Below are positions 38,273 through 46,992 of a stretch of 64,000 nt of DNA, piece by piece. This stretch comes from Planktotalea arctica (GTDB taxonomy: Bacteria; Pseudomonadota; Alphaproteobacteria; Rhodobacterales; Rhodobacteraceae). Location of the stretch: NCBI RefSeq assembly GCF_002105285.1, contig NZ_MUHR01000001.1, positions 124,001 to 188,000 on the forward strand, read 5' to 3'. Each line of letters begins with the position of its first letter. The stretch's first letter is position 1. The position numbers and the translations under genes are program-made. Below the pieces are notes generated by a model that made no database searches, was not told where the DNA came from, and saw nothing but the letters and a program-made list of their open reading frames with translations.

Positions 38273-39208
38273 ATGAACTGGATCTCTAACTACGTCCGCC
38301 CCCGGATCAACTCGATTTTCTCGCGCCGCGAGACGCCGGAGAACCTTTGGTCCAAGTGTGATGAATGTGGCACGATGCTGTTTCACCGCGAACTCAGCAA
38401 CAATCAGAACGTCTGCACGGCGTGTGATCATCACATGGCGATTTCGCCGCGTGACCGCTTTACTGCGCTTTTTGATGGCGGCATCTTCACCGAGGTTAGC
38501 GTACCTGAACCCGTTGCCGACCCGCTTCAGTTTCGTGATCAGAAAAAATATCCTGACCGGATGAAAGCGGCGCAAAAGGCAACTGGGGAGAAGGAAGCGA
38601 TGCTTGTCGCCGAGGGCGAGATTGGCCGCACGCCGATCATTGCCGCCTGTCAGGATTTCTCCTTCATGGCTGGTTCCATGGGCATGTATGTAGGTAATGC
38701 GATTATTGCCGCTGCAGAGCGTGCGGTTGCGACGGGGAAGCCTTTGGTTTTGTTCTCTGCTGCGGGCGGCGCGCGGATGCAGGAGGGCATTCTGAGCCTG
38801 ATGCAAATGCCGCGCACCACCGTTGCCGTGCAAATGCTGAAAGAGGCAGGACTACCCTACATCGTCGTTTTGACCCACCCCACGACGGGCGGGGTCACGG
38901 CCTCTTATGCGATGCTGGGCGATGTTCACATCGCCGAGCCGAACGCGCTTATTTGTTTTGCGGGTCCGCGCGTTATTGCGCAGACCATTGGCGAAAAACT
39001 GCCGGAGGGCTTTCAGCGCGCTGAATATCTGCTGGAGCATGGCATGCTTGACCGCGTGACCAAGCGCACGGAAATGAAGGACGAATTGGTGTCCATCATC
39101 CGTATGCTTATGCACATGCCGCCGCCTGTGATGGGGGACTTGCCCAAACCACCGGAGCATCCGGAACTGGCACCGCCCGTAGGGGCCAGTGAGGGCGCTA
39201 AAGCGTGA
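38273..39208 (+). CDS. accD: Acetyl-CoA carboxylase carboxyltransferase subunit beta
   Basis: 311 residues. The N-terminal zinc ribbon is complete (Cys29, Cys32, Cys48, Cys51), followed by the carboxyltransferase beta fold with [12 protein letters not shown] and [20 protein letters not shown]. Works with AccA to transfer carboxyl from biotin-BCCP to acetyl-CoA, the first step of fatty-acid synthesis. The stop overlaps the folC start (GTGA), as in many bacteria. Confidence 0.97.
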   Translation: MNWISNYVRPRINSIFSRRETPENLWSKCDECGTMLFHRELSNNQNVCTACDHHMAISPRDRFTALFDGGIFTEVSVPEPVADPLQFRDQKKYPDRMKAAQKATGEKEAMLVAEGEIGRTPIIAACQDFSFMAGSMGMYVGNAIIAAAERAVATGKPLVLFSAAGGARMQEGILSLMQMPRTTVAVQMLKEAGLPYIVVLTHPTTGGVTASYAMLGDVHIAEPNALICFAGPRVIAQTIGEKLPEGFQRAEYLLEHGMLDRVTKRTEMKDELVSIIRMLMHMPPPVMGDLPKPPEHPELAPPVGASEGAKA

Positions 39209-40485
39209 ACGCCGTCAAATCGGACGCCATCCTAGAGCGGATGATGAAGCTGCACCCCAAGGTCATAGATCTTGTGCTGGACCGCGCGGAGCGCTTGCTG
39301 GCTGCGTTGGATCATCCTGAGCTCAAGCTGCCGCCTGTGATCCATATCGCCGGCACCAACGGCAAGGGCAGCACGCAAGCGATGATGCGCGCCGGGCTAG
39401 AGGGCGCGGGCAAGGCGGTTCACGCCTATACCTCGCCGCATCTTGCGCGCTTTCACGAGCGGATCCGCGTCGCGGGGGACTTGATTTCTGAAGAGTATCT
39501 GACGGAAATTCTGGACGAATGCTATGCTGCCAATGGCGGCGAGAGCATTACCTATTTCGAAATCACGACCTGTGCCGCTTTCCTCGCCTTTGCGCGTCAA
39601 AAGGCGGATTATACCTTGCTTGAGGTCGGGCTTGGCGGGCGCGTGGATGCGACCAATGTGATTGATGCACCCGCGCTGACGGTGATCACGCCGGTTTCTC
39701 TTGATCATCAACAATTCCTTGGCGAGACCCTGCCGGAGATTGCAGGCGAAAAGGCGGGCATCATCAAGCGCGGCGTGCCGTGCATTGTTGGACCACAAGA
39801 GGATAGCGCGCTTGAGGTGATCGAGGCGAAAGCGGCACGTCTTGGCGCACCTTTGCACGTCTTCGGACAGCATTGGCATGTGAGCGTCGAGCGCGAGCGC
39901 CTGATTTTTCAGGACGAAACAGGTCTGCTTGATTTACCGATGCCTGCCTTGCTCGGGGCGCATCAGGTGCAAAACGCAGGTGCTGCGATTGCCGGTTTGC
40001 GCGTGCTGGGCTTTGATGAGGCGGCCTGCGCCGCTGCGATGACCGATGCTACATGGCCCGCGCGCATGCAGCGGCTCAAAAGTGGACCTTTGGCGCAAAG
40101 CGCCCCGAATGTAGAACTGTGGCTTGACGGTGGGCATAATGCCTCTGCGGCGCAAGCGATCGCTGATCTGCTCGCGGCGTTGCCCGAACGCGAAACCCAT
40201 CTGATTTGTGGCATGCTCAATACTAAGGATGTCGGCGGCTACATGCGCCCGCTTGCACCGCATGTGACGCATCTGAGCGCAGTGAGCATTCCGGGCGAGG
40301 TAAACACGCTACCTAGCGGTGTCACCGCCGATGCCGCGCGCAATGTTGGCATCCGAGCGAGCGAAGCGGAAACTGTCGATCAAGCCTTGGAGGCGATCAT
40401 CGTCAATGCTCCGCATGCGCGGGTTTTGATCTGTGGATCACTTTATCTTGCAGGACATGTGCTGCGCAGCAACGTTCAAAGCTAG
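39205..40485 (+). CDS. folC: Bifunctional folylpolyglutamate synthase/dihydrofolate synthase
   Basis: 426 residues with a GTG start that overlaps the accD stop (GTGA). The Mur-ligase P-loop is [18 protein letters not shown] follows, and [13 protein letters not shown] is a family block. It adds glutamate to dihydropteroate and extends folate polyglutamates. Translational coupling to accD is a common arrangement. Confidence 0.97.
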   Translation: MNAVKSDAILERMMKLHPKVIDLVLDRAERLLAALDHPELKLPPVIHIAGTNGKGSTQAMMRAGLEGAGKAVHAYTSPHLARFHERIRVAGDLISEEYLTEILDECYAANGGESITYFEITTCAAFLAFARQKADYTLLEVGLGGRVDATNVIDAPALTVITPVSLDHQQFLGETLPEIAGEKAGIIKRGVPCIVGPQEDSALEVIEAKAARLGAPLHVFGQHWHVSVERERLIFQDETGLLDLPMPALLGAHQVQNAGAAIAGLRVLGFDEAACAAAMTDATWPARMQRLKSGPLAQSAPNVELWLDGGHNASAAQAIADLLAALPERETHLICGMLNTKDVGGYMRPLAPHVTHLSAVSIPGEVNTLPSGVTADAARNVGIRASEAETVDQALEAIIVNAPHARVLICGSLYLAGHVLRSNVQS

Positions 40486-40537
40486 AATTCTCCTTAAGCA
40501 CGAATATTTCTGCAAGAATTACAACTTCAATACCATA

Positions 40538-40575
40538 TTGACCTAAGCACGCACGGCGCTTAACCTGTTCTTAAC
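40538..40575 (+). promoter_or_regulatory. Promoter with CtrA box for the first rhodanese-LysM pair
   Basis: TTGACC (40538-40543), a 17-bp spacer and TAACCT (40561-40566) make a sigma70-like promoter. A CtrA box TTAACCTGTTCTTAA (TTAA-N7-TTAA, 40560-40574, followed by C) overlaps the -10 element. The start codon lies 28 bp downstream of the box. The box matches the alphaproteobacterial CtrA consensus at both half sites. Confidence 0.65.
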
Positions 40576-40602
40576 GAAAACGGATAAACGTTTCGAGCAG
40601 GT

Positions 40603-41244
40603 ATGAGTAAATCTATGTCTTTTAAAAGTGCAGTTGCGCTTGCCGCAGTGGCGGCTTTTTCTTCGCTCGCTTTTAACGTGCAAGCGGCGAAAGCCGATAT
40701 AATTGCTGGTCAAGCGAGTGTCGAATTCGAATTTGGCGGGCAGGCTTTCAGCATCCGGCGTGGGCAAAACGGCGAAGCTGGTCTGCCGCGCGCATACTCT
40801 GAAACTGCGCGGGCCTGCCCCCCTCATTGCATCGAACCGGGCGTTGCTGCGCCAGGGGTTCAGACGCTGACGGAGCTTGATGTTTTCGGTTTCATGCAGA
40901 GCAGCGTGAGCTCGGGGGCGGGGCTTTTGGTGGACGCGCGCTTGCCGGACGAATTTCAGCAAGGCTCCATTCCCGGTGCGATCTCTGTGCCGGCAGCGAC
41001 GCTTGTGTCGAATAATCCCTATCGTGAAGACCTGCTCCTGGCGCTTGGCGCTAAAGGAACGATCGGACAAATGGATTTTTCCGGGGCCTTTGATCTTTTA
41101 GTTTTCGACGACGGTCCTTGGTCTCCAACAGCACGCGAAGCTGTACAGCTTTTGCTAGAGGCGGGCTATCCTGCACAAAAAATTCTATATTATCGCGGCG
41201 GTTTACAGTTGTGGCATATTTTTGGGTTAACAGTTTCAAAGTGA
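40603..41244 (+). CDS. Exported rhodanese-like protein, cysteines missing from the active loop (copy 1)
   Basis: 213 residues. A signal peptide (residues about 1-28, cut near VQA-AK) exports it. After a CPPHC motif (72-76) comes a rhodanese fold with DARLPDEFQQGSIPGAISVP. The active-site loop reads FDDGPWSPT (168-176) where copy 2 has FCNGPWCEQT: the catalytic Cys is Asp and the second Cys is Ser, so sulfur transfer by this loop is very unlikely. Residue blocks CPPxCI, SNNPxR and RGGxQxW align with copy 2. The LysM protein follows 10 bp downstream. Confidence 0.85.
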   Translation: MSKSMSFKSAVALAAVAAFSSLAFNVQAAKADIIAGQASVEFEFGGQAFSIRRGQNGEAGLPRAYSETARACPPHCIEPGVAAPGVQTLTELDVFGFMQSSVSSGAGLLVDARLPDEFQQGSIPGAISVPAATLVSNNPYREDLLLALGAKGTIGQMDFSGAFDLLVFDDGPWSPTAREAVQLLLEAGYPAQKILYYRGGLQLWHIFGLTVSK

Positions 41245-41254
41245 GTAACAGGTC

Positions 41255-42028
41255 ATGATGCGCAGTATCGCAATTTTCTCATTCTTTGCCTTGGCGACTG
41301 TCTTGGTTATTTTTCTTCAGCCAGGCCCCCGTCCGGACTACGCGTATCAACCGAACGGTGATGCGTTACATGAGGCTTCGCGCAACGACATGCGCGTGCA
41401 GCAAGAGCCGCGCCAAGTGCCTGCGCTGCAAGCGCCGGACGAAATTATTGCCAAGTTAAAAGCGGCAGCCCAGCCCGAACGTGCCCGCGCAAGCGATGAG
41501 CCGCCGCAAGGTGATACGTCTGGATCGCTGCAACGTTTGCAAGCGGTGTTGAACGCCTCCCTCGGGACGGCTGATGCGCCGACGCAAGGGAGTGAATTGC
41601 AAAGGCAAGCAGACCCTGTAGACGTGGTGCCCGTTTATAGGGTCGCACCGGAATTGCGCGACATGAGCTGGCAAACACTCAGTGCATTGAACGGTTTGGG
41701 TCGCGCGGCGAAAGCGCCGGGTCAAGAGGGCAGCCTGCTCAACTCGATCGTGCGCCGCTCCATGGTCAAAGTCGGAAACGAGATGCCAGTGCAACAGCAA
41801 AGCGCGGCTCTTACATCGCGCGTGGTGCCGAAGCCGCGCGATGCAGCCGTGCGAACTGCTGCGGTGCAAAGCTATATCGTTGCTCCGGGCGATACGTTGG
41901 CATTGATCGCGATCAAACTCTACGGCTCTGCTCTCGCGACGGATCGGCTGTTGTCGGACAATCCGGTCTTGCGTGAAAACCCCAACGCTTTGCGCATCGG
42001 GCAGGTGCTTCACTACGGTTTGCGCTAA
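41255..42028 (+). CDS. Membrane-anchored LysM protein (copy 1)
   Basis: 257 residues. An N-terminal helix (about residues 5-22, IAIFSFFALATVLVIFLQP) anchors it, with a long low-complexity Gln/Pro/Ala-rich linker exposed outside the cytoplasm. The C-terminal LysM domain (about 207-257) has YIVAPGDTLALIAIKLYG and NALRIGQVL, so peptidoglycan binding is expected. It partners the preceding rhodanese-like gene and has a same-layout paralogue at 43036. Confidence 0.85.
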   Translation: MMRSIAIFSFFALATVLVIFLQPGPRPDYAYQPNGDALHEASRNDMRVQQEPRQVPALQAPDEIIAKLKAAAQPERARASDEPPQGDTSGSLQRLQAVLNASLGTADAPTQGSELQRQADPVDVVPVYRVAPELRDMSWQTLSALNGLGRAAKAPGQEGSLLNSIVRRSMVKVGNEMPVQQQSAALTSRVVPKPRDAAVRTAAVQSYIVAPGDTLALIAIKLYGSALATDRLLSDNPVLRENPNALRIGQVLHYGLR

Positions 42029-42051
42029 GGTTTTGCCCCCGGCTTCACCCT

Positions 42052-42084
42052 AAAATTGAATTTTTCAGCATTTCCAATTTTTTT
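42052..42084 (+). terminator. Possible weak terminator after LysM copy 1
   Basis: AAAATTG (42052-42058) can pair with CAATTTT (42075-42081) across a 16-nt loop, followed by TTT. The stem is AT-rich and weak. Confidence 0.35.
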
Positions 42085-42168
42085 ACGATCAGGTTTGTGT
42101 CTACCTTGTGCGATGCCCGGCACCTCTGCGAGGCGGCATGAGCCATGCGATTGCTGCGGTGATTTCCG

Positions 42169-42321
42169 GAGTCGCATCAAAGGGTTGTCTAATTTCGTGT
42201 GGTTGTTGTATCTGGGTTGGGCTTCCCTCGGCGGGCGCTCGCTCTGCAAGAATCTATATCTGTGCAGGTGAGCTGCGAGAATCACCAAATGTTGACTGAG
42301 TCGAATCGATTCGCCTATAGC
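42169..42321 (+). promoter_or_regulatory. GANTC-cluster promoter for the second rhodanese-LysM pair
   Basis: The 365-bp gap 42029-42393 has no gene. TTGACT (42292-42297), an 18-bp spacer and TATAGC (42316-42321) make a sigma70-like promoter. Within the spacer three GANTC sites abut: GAGTC (42298), GAATC (42303) and GATTC (42308). More GANTC sites lie at 42169, 42250 and 42279. GANTC is the CcrM methylation target. The central palindrome is CGAATCGATTCG (42302-42313). Confidence 0.65.
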
Positions 42322-42393
42322 TTGTCTCCAGACGGATTATGCGGTGCCTGCCAGCATCAAGTTTTACGTGAACAGTCTTTGGGGGAAGACGGT

Positions 42394-43023
42394 ATGAAGC
42401 AATACATTGGTACAGCCTGTCTTGTTGCATGTGTTGCCGCGTCCGGTGCAATGGCGCAGGACGTGCGTATCACGCAGGACCTAGATAGAGTTTCGATAAA
42501 TTTAAATGGTTCCGAAATTACCATAGAGCGTAATCAAAACCAGACGAGCCGACTAACGTCAGAGTTTACCAAAACCTCGCGGCCCTGTCCGCCGTTCTGC
42601 ATTCAACCGATGTCTGTTGCCCCAGGTGTCACGACATACGGTGAATTGGAAGTGATCGGTTTCCTGCAAAATGATGTTGCCGAGGGTACGGGTTTGCTGA
42701 TCGATACGCGGCTTCCTGAGTGGTACGAAAAAGGCTCGATTCCGGGCGCGGTGAACCTGCCGTTTTCCACGCTTGAGAGCAACAACCCGTTTCGCGATGA
42801 AATTTTGCGCGCGCTTGGCGCGAATGACAGTAGCGGAGCTTGGGATTTTGCTAACGTCTTTACGCTGACCCTGTTCTGCAACGGGCCTTGGTGCGAGCAG
42901 ACAACGCGCGCGGTCGCAGCGCTTTTGCAAGTAGGATATCCGCACGAAAAACTGAATTTTTATCGTGGGGGCATGCAAAATTGGCTGCTTTTGGGCCTCA
43001 CGACAACGAACTCTGCTGGCTAG
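42394..43023 (+). CDS. Exported rhodanese-like protein with intact active loop (copy 2)
   Basis: 209 residues from the ATG at 42394, with GGGGGAAG upstream; the longer reading from 42199 lacks a signal peptide and runs through the promoter. Signal peptide about residues 1-21 (cut near AMA-QD). CPPFC (65-69) precedes the rhodanese-like fold, and FCNGPWCEQT (161-170) carries the loop cysteines Cys162 and Cys167. RGGMQNW follows. The periplasmic location with paired cysteines suggests thiosulfate/persulfide or redox chemistry, but the substrate is unknown. LysM partner 12 bp downstream. Confidence 0.87.
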   Translation: MKQYIGTACLVACVAASGAMAQDVRITQDLDRVSINLNGSEITIERNQNQTSRLTSEFTKTSRPCPPFCIQPMSVAPGVTTYGELEVIGFLQNDVAEGTGLLIDTRLPEWYEKGSIPGAVNLPFSTLESNNPFRDEILRALGANDSSGAWDFANVFTLTLFCNGPWCEQTTRAVAALLQVGYPHEKLNFYRGGMQNWLLLGLTTTNSAG

Positions 43024-43035
43024 GGAGACAAAGAA

Positions 43036-43788
43036 ATGATCCGCGTATTTGCATTCATCGGAGTATTCTTGCTGTCCATCATTGGCTTGTTGTTGTTGCA
43101 ACCCGGCGAGCGTAGCGCGTCGGTGGGTTTCGATGTCACGCGCAATAGCTCGGACACGATGCTGGCAAGGCGTGCGGATGCTCTCTCTGGTCGCGACGCA
43201 CCTGCTGGAAATCTGCAGCTTGTGGCGCTTCAAAATTTGCAGCACGCCACTGACGCGAACCTTTCGAAACAGGCAATGTCACCTGCAAAGAGCGACATGC
43301 GCACACTAACCTCGAGCGCCTTGGCAAACCTAAGGACGCAGTCACCGAGCGCGGCAAAGACTGGACAACATCGCCTTGCGTCGCTGGTGTCGCAATCAAT
43401 GGGCGCTGTCGGAGATAATGCGTTTCTTAACGCTCTTTTGCGAGAAGCGAAGTACGGCACAGAAGAATTCGACCGCTTGGCAATGATTGGAGCTGCACGC
43501 AGCACTTCGGGCGTGAAAACACGCTGGATCGCAAGCGCGCGCAAACAATCTAAAGCTATGGCGGACGCCACCGCATTCATGAGTTCTGGTACACAAAAGA
43601 CCCCTGGCTTTGACGACACGATCCATATCGTCAAACAGGGTGACAGTCTGATGAAACTCTCGGTGCGCTATTATGGCCGGACCATTGATTATCAGTTGAT
43701 CTACGAAGCAAACCGAACTGTTCTGGAAAGCCCAGACAAAATTCGTATCGGACAAAAACTAAAGATCCCTCCGATGACCAACGCCTGA
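43036..43788 (+). CDS. Membrane-anchored LysM protein (copy 2)
   Basis: 250 residues. An N-terminal membrane helix (about residues 4-21, VFAFIGVFLLSIIGLLLLQ), a linker containing Thr/Ser/Lys-rich sequence, and a C-terminal LysM domain (about 198-246, IHIVKQGDSLMKLSVRYYG ... KIRIGQKLKIP). The layout matches the 41255 gene. It would hold a LysM domain in the periplasm to bind peptidoglycan near the rhodanese partner. A terminator follows at 43835. Confidence 0.87.
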   Translation: MIRVFAFIGVFLLSIIGLLLLQPGERSASVGFDVTRNSSDTMLARRADALSGRDAPAGNLQLVALQNLQHATDANLSKQAMSPAKSDMRTLTSSALANLRTQSPSAAKTGQHRLASLVSQSMGAVGDNAFLNALLREAKYGTEEFDRLAMIGAARSTSGVKTRWIASARKQSKAMADATAFMSSGTQKTPGFDDTIHIVKQGDSLMKLSVRYYGRTIDYQLIYEANRTVLESPDKIRIGQKLKIPPMTNA

Positions 43789-43834
43789 TCGAGCGGCGTT
43801 CGGAAAACGGGACAAAATACAGGCACAAACTTTG

Positions 43835-43862
43835 AAGGGGCTCTTTGTAGTCCCTTTTTTTT
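43835..43862 (+). terminator. Rho-independent terminator after LysM copy 2
   Basis: AAGGGGCT (43835-43842) pairs with AGTCCCTT (43849-43856) with one G-T wobble and a 6-nt loop, followed by six T. Confidence 0.9.
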
Positions 43863-43922
43863 GCTTTGCGGCCAAGGCGCCCTTAAAGAAGAGTGAGCAA
43901 GATTTTTGAAAAGGGACAGAGC

Positions 43923-44525
43923 ATGGGCGCGATTACGACCATCGAAGAAATGGAAGCGATCTACGGCGATGCTGTTCCGCGTTCGCTGAACAAAGTCACC
44001 ACGAAGATGACCCCGCATTACCGCACCTGGATCGAAGCTGCGCGTTTCGTCGTCCTTTCCACGGTTGGCCCCGAGGGCACCGACGGCAGCCCGCGCGGCG
44101 ATGACGGGCAAGTGGTTGAAATTGGCGATGACAAGACGCTGCTTCTGCCTGATTGGTTTGGCAACAATCGCATCGACAGCCTGCGCAATATAGTGCGCGA
44201 CGCGCGGGTCAGCCTGATGTTCATGGTGCCGTCCAGCACCAATGTGGTGCGTGTGAACGGCGCGGGCGTGGTCAGCGCGGACGCGGCGCTACTGGCTCGG
44301 TTCGAAAAGAACGGCAAACTGCCCCGCTCGGTCATCATAGTCACGATCGGCGAGATGTATTTCCAATGCGCGAAAGCCCTCATGCGCTCGCGGCTTTGGG
44401 ACGGTGCGCAGGGTGATATCAAACTGCCCACTGCTGGTGATTTCATCAAGGAAAGTGACGCCATGTTCGACGGTCAAGCCTATGACGCGGGCTATCCGGA
44501 GCACGCCAAAGCACGCATGTGGTAG
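43923..44525 (+). CDS. Pyridoxamine 5'-phosphate oxidase family flavoprotein
   Basis: 200 residues from the ATG at 43923 with GGGA 6 nt upstream; a GTG reading starts 30 bp earlier but has no ribosome site. The split-barrel FMN domain shows FVVLSTVGPEGTDGSPRGD and LLLPDWFGNNRIDSLRN, features of the MSMEG_1061-type PPOX subfamily. These reduce or oxidise unknown small molecules with FMN or F420. Alone after the LysM terminator and convergent with zapE. Confidence 0.9.
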   Translation: MGAITTIEEMEAIYGDAVPRSLNKVTTKMTPHYRTWIEAARFVVLSTVGPEGTDGSPRGDDGQVVEIGDDKTLLLPDWFGNNRIDSLRNIVRDARVSLMFMVPSSTNVVRVNGAGVVSADAALLARFEKNGKLPRSVIIVTIGEMYFQCAKALMRSRLWDGAQGDIKLPTAGDFIKESDAMFDGQAYDAGYPEHAKARMW

Positions 44526-44537
44526 GGTGGTAGGGCG

Positions 44538-45596
44538 TTATCCTTTGCCCCAATCCGCGCTTTGCATTTCGCGCAGGCGGCTTGCGGTGCGCTCGAACTC
44601 GAAAGTGCCCTCGCCCTCGACATATAGCATTTCAGGGGCGGCTGCGGCAGAGGCAATCAGCTGCACCTTTGCCTCATAAAGTGCGTCTACCAACGTCACG
44701 AAACGCTTGGCTTCGTTGAAATTGTTGCGGCTGAGGCGTGGGATGTCCTCGAGCACCAGCACGCGCGCCGCGTCGGCGATGGTCAGGTAATCCGCAGGTC
44801 CAAGCGGCGCGCCGCACAGATCGAAGAAACGCGCGCGCGCCACGCCATTGTGAAAGCCGGGCAGCGTCACAGTGCGCCCCTTCACGGTCAGATCATGAGG
44901 CTTGGCCTTGCCATGGGTAAGGCGTTGCCACACATCTTCGATCTGCGCGCGCGCTTCTGCGCCGATGGGTGTAAAGTAGCTGGGCGATCCTGACAGGCGA
45001 TCCTGTCGATAGTCCGTGGGGCTGGCCAGCTCTGCGATCTCCATTCGCTCTTTGAGCAACGCGATGAACGGCAGGAATAACTGGCGGTTCAGCCCGTTTT
45101 TATAAAGATCGTCTGGGATGCGGTTCGATGTTGTCACGATCACCACGCCCCCGTCCATCAGCATTTGGAACAACCGCCCGACGATCATCGCATCGGTTAT
45201 GTCGGTGATCTGCATTTCGTCGAAGGCGAGCAATTTAACTTCTGTGATCACCGCTTTTGCGACAGGCTCCAGCGCATCTTCGACGCCGTCCTTGCGCGCT
45301 TTGTGCAGGCCCGCGTGGATCTCCTGCATGAAGGCATGAAAATGCACACGCCTTGCGGGCACGGGACTGGCATCGACGAACAGGTCCATCAACATCGACT
45401 TGCCGCGCCCCACGCCGCCCCAAAGGTAAAGCCCTTTGGGTGGGGGGGGCGCTTTGCGAAACAGACTTCTTTTCGCAGGCACGGCCAGCGCTGCGCGAAT
45501 GCGCTCCAGCCGCTCTAGCGCCCGTTCCTGCACGGGGTCAGCGATCAACTCGCCACTTGCAACGCGCGTCGCGTAAATGTCGGAAAGGGATTTCAT
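44538..45596 (-). CDS. zapE: Cell division protein ZapE (AFG1-like ATPase)
   Basis: 352 residues from the ATG at 45596; the longer reading extends into the divergent MFS promoter. Walker A is GGVGRGKS and Walker B LLAFDEMQITD, followed by ADAMIVGRLFQ; the family block TSNRIPDDLYKNGLNRQLF is present. ZapE associates with the Z-ring and modulates FtsZ bundling in E. coli. Divergent from an MFS gene with a 103-bp gap. Confidence 0.94.
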   Translation of the reverse strand: MKSLSDIYATRVASGELIADPVQERALERLERIRAALAVPAKRSLFRKAPPPPKGLYLWGGVGRGKSMLMDLFVDASPVPARRVHFHAFMQEIHAGLHKARKDGVEDALEPVAKAVITEVKLLAFDEMQITDITDAMIVGRLFQMLMDGGVVIVTTSNRIPDDLYKNGLNRQLFLPFIALLKERMEIAELASPTDYRQDRLSGSPSYFTPIGAEARAQIEDVWQRLTHGKAKPHDLTVKGRTVTLPGFHNGVARARFFDLCGAPLGPADYLTIADAARVLVLEDIPRLSRNNFNEAKRFVTLVDALYEAKVQLIASAAAAPEMLYVEGEGTFEFERTASRLREMQSADWGKG

Positions 45597-45699
45597 ATCT
45601 CCCTCTAACGTGGATGGTACCTTGCGAAAAGAGGGCAAGCGATTGACCGCTTCGGGAAAAGGCGTAACGTCGCGCGCAGATCGAAATGAAAGCCCCAAG

Positions 45700-46941
45700 A
45701 TGAAAACGCAAAGCTCCCTGTTCACGCCTGTGCTGTTCGTCGGCTGCGTTATCATTCTTGTGAATTTCGCGATCCGTGCCTCGTTCGGCGTGTTTCAAAT
45801 CCCCATCGCGGCTGAATTCAACTGGATGCGTTCCGAATTCTCGCTTGCAATTGCGATCCAGAACCTCGCTTGGGGGGTCGGCCAACCCATTTTTGGCGCT
45901 TTGGCGGAAAAGATCGGTGATCGTAAAGCCATTATTATTGGCGCGTTCATCTATGCGGCAGGGCTGGTGCTGTCGTCGTTTGCCGTCACGCCAGAAGCGC
46001 ATCAAATGCTCGAAATCCTTGTGGGCTTTGGGATTGCCGGTACGGGCTTCGGAGTCATTCTTGCGGTTGTCGGGCGCGCAAGCTCTGATGCGAACCGCTC
46101 CATGTCGCTTGCGATCGCCACCGCGGCTGGTAGCGCAGGCCAGATTGTCGGCGCGCCGACTGCGGAATTTCTCCTCTCGATGATGCCATGGCAAAACGTT
46201 TTCATCATTTTTGCAGCCGCGATCCTCGCGGTACTGATGTTGCTGCCGTTCATGCGCGCACCGCAAACCGCTGGCCGCGCGGAACTTGAGCAAAGCATGG
46301 GCGCGGCTCTGCGCGGTGCGTTCAAAGATCCGACCTATACGATGATCTTTCTGGGGTTTTTCAGCTGCGGTTATCAACTTGCTTTCATCACCGCGCATTT
46401 TCCCGCCTTCGTGACCGAGATGTGTGGCCCGATCTTGCCGGGCGGTGCGCTGCATGCGGCTGGTATCACGACCACCTCCGCGCTGGGCGCGCTCGCAATC
46501 GCGCTTATCGGCGCGGCCAACATCGGCGGCACGCTTTTCGCAGGATGGCTGGGCAATCGCTACTCCAAGAAATACCTGCTCGCGGGCATTTACACAGGAC
46601 GCACGATTATCGCTGCGATCTTCATCATGCTTCCCATCACGCCCACCTCTGTCATCGTCTTTTCGGTCGCGATGGGCTCGCTCTGGCTCGCCACTGTACC
46701 GCTCACCTCGGGTCTCGTCGCGCATATCTACGGTCTTCGCTATATGGGTACGCTCTACGGCATCGTCTTCTTTAGCCACCAACTCGGCAGCTTCCTCGGC
46801 GTGTGGCTCGGAGGCCGCATGTATGACATCTATGGCAGCTATACCGCTGTTTGGTGGGTCGGTGTCGGCGTGGGTGCATTCAGCGCAATCATCCATCTGC
46901 CGATAAAAGAACGCCCCTTGGAACGCCCCCTCGCGGCATAG
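45700..46941 (+). CDS. MFS transporter
   Basis: 413 residues from the ATG at 45700, which precedes the first hydrophobic helix. Twelve hydrophobic segments are visible, including the RASFGVFQIPIAAEFNWMRSEFSLAIA-type first loop and the family motif EKIGDRKA between helices 2 and 3. The pattern with an N-terminal ASFGVF resembles the oxalate/formate antiporter branch. No substrate is deducible; no catabolic genes adjoin. Confidence 0.92.
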   Translation: MKTQSSLFTPVLFVGCVIILVNFAIRASFGVFQIPIAAEFNWMRSEFSLAIAIQNLAWGVGQPIFGALAEKIGDRKAIIIGAFIYAAGLVLSSFAVTPEAHQMLEILVGFGIAGTGFGVILAVVGRASSDANRSMSLAIATAAGSAGQIVGAPTAEFLLSMMPWQNVFIIFAAAILAVLMLLPFMRAPQTAGRAELEQSMGAALRGAFKDPTYTMIFLGFFSCGYQLAFITAHFPAFVTEMCGPILPGGALHAAGITTTSALGALAIALIGAANIGGTLFAGWLGNRYSKKYLLAGIYTGRTIIAAIFIMLPITPTSVIVFSVAMGSLWLATVPLTSGLVAHIYGLRYMGTLYGIVFFSHQLGSFLGVWLGGRMYDIYGSYTAVWWVGVGVGAFSAIIHLPIKERPLERPLAA

Positions 46942-46954
46942 TGCTTCTTCGGTC

Positions 46955-46990
46955 TTGAAATACCTCGGGGGTCTGGGGGCTGGCCCCCAG
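46955..46990. repeat. Intergenic dispersed repeat with hairpin, copy 2
   Basis: TTGAAATACCTCGGGGGTC, followed by the perfect hairpin CTGGGGG (46973-46979) with CCCCCAG (46984-46990). Shares the AAATACnTCGGGGG start with copy 1 at 31189. Lies between convergent MFS and ornithine-cyclodeaminase-like genes and may also act as their terminator. Confidence 0.65.
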
Positions 46991-46992
46991 CC

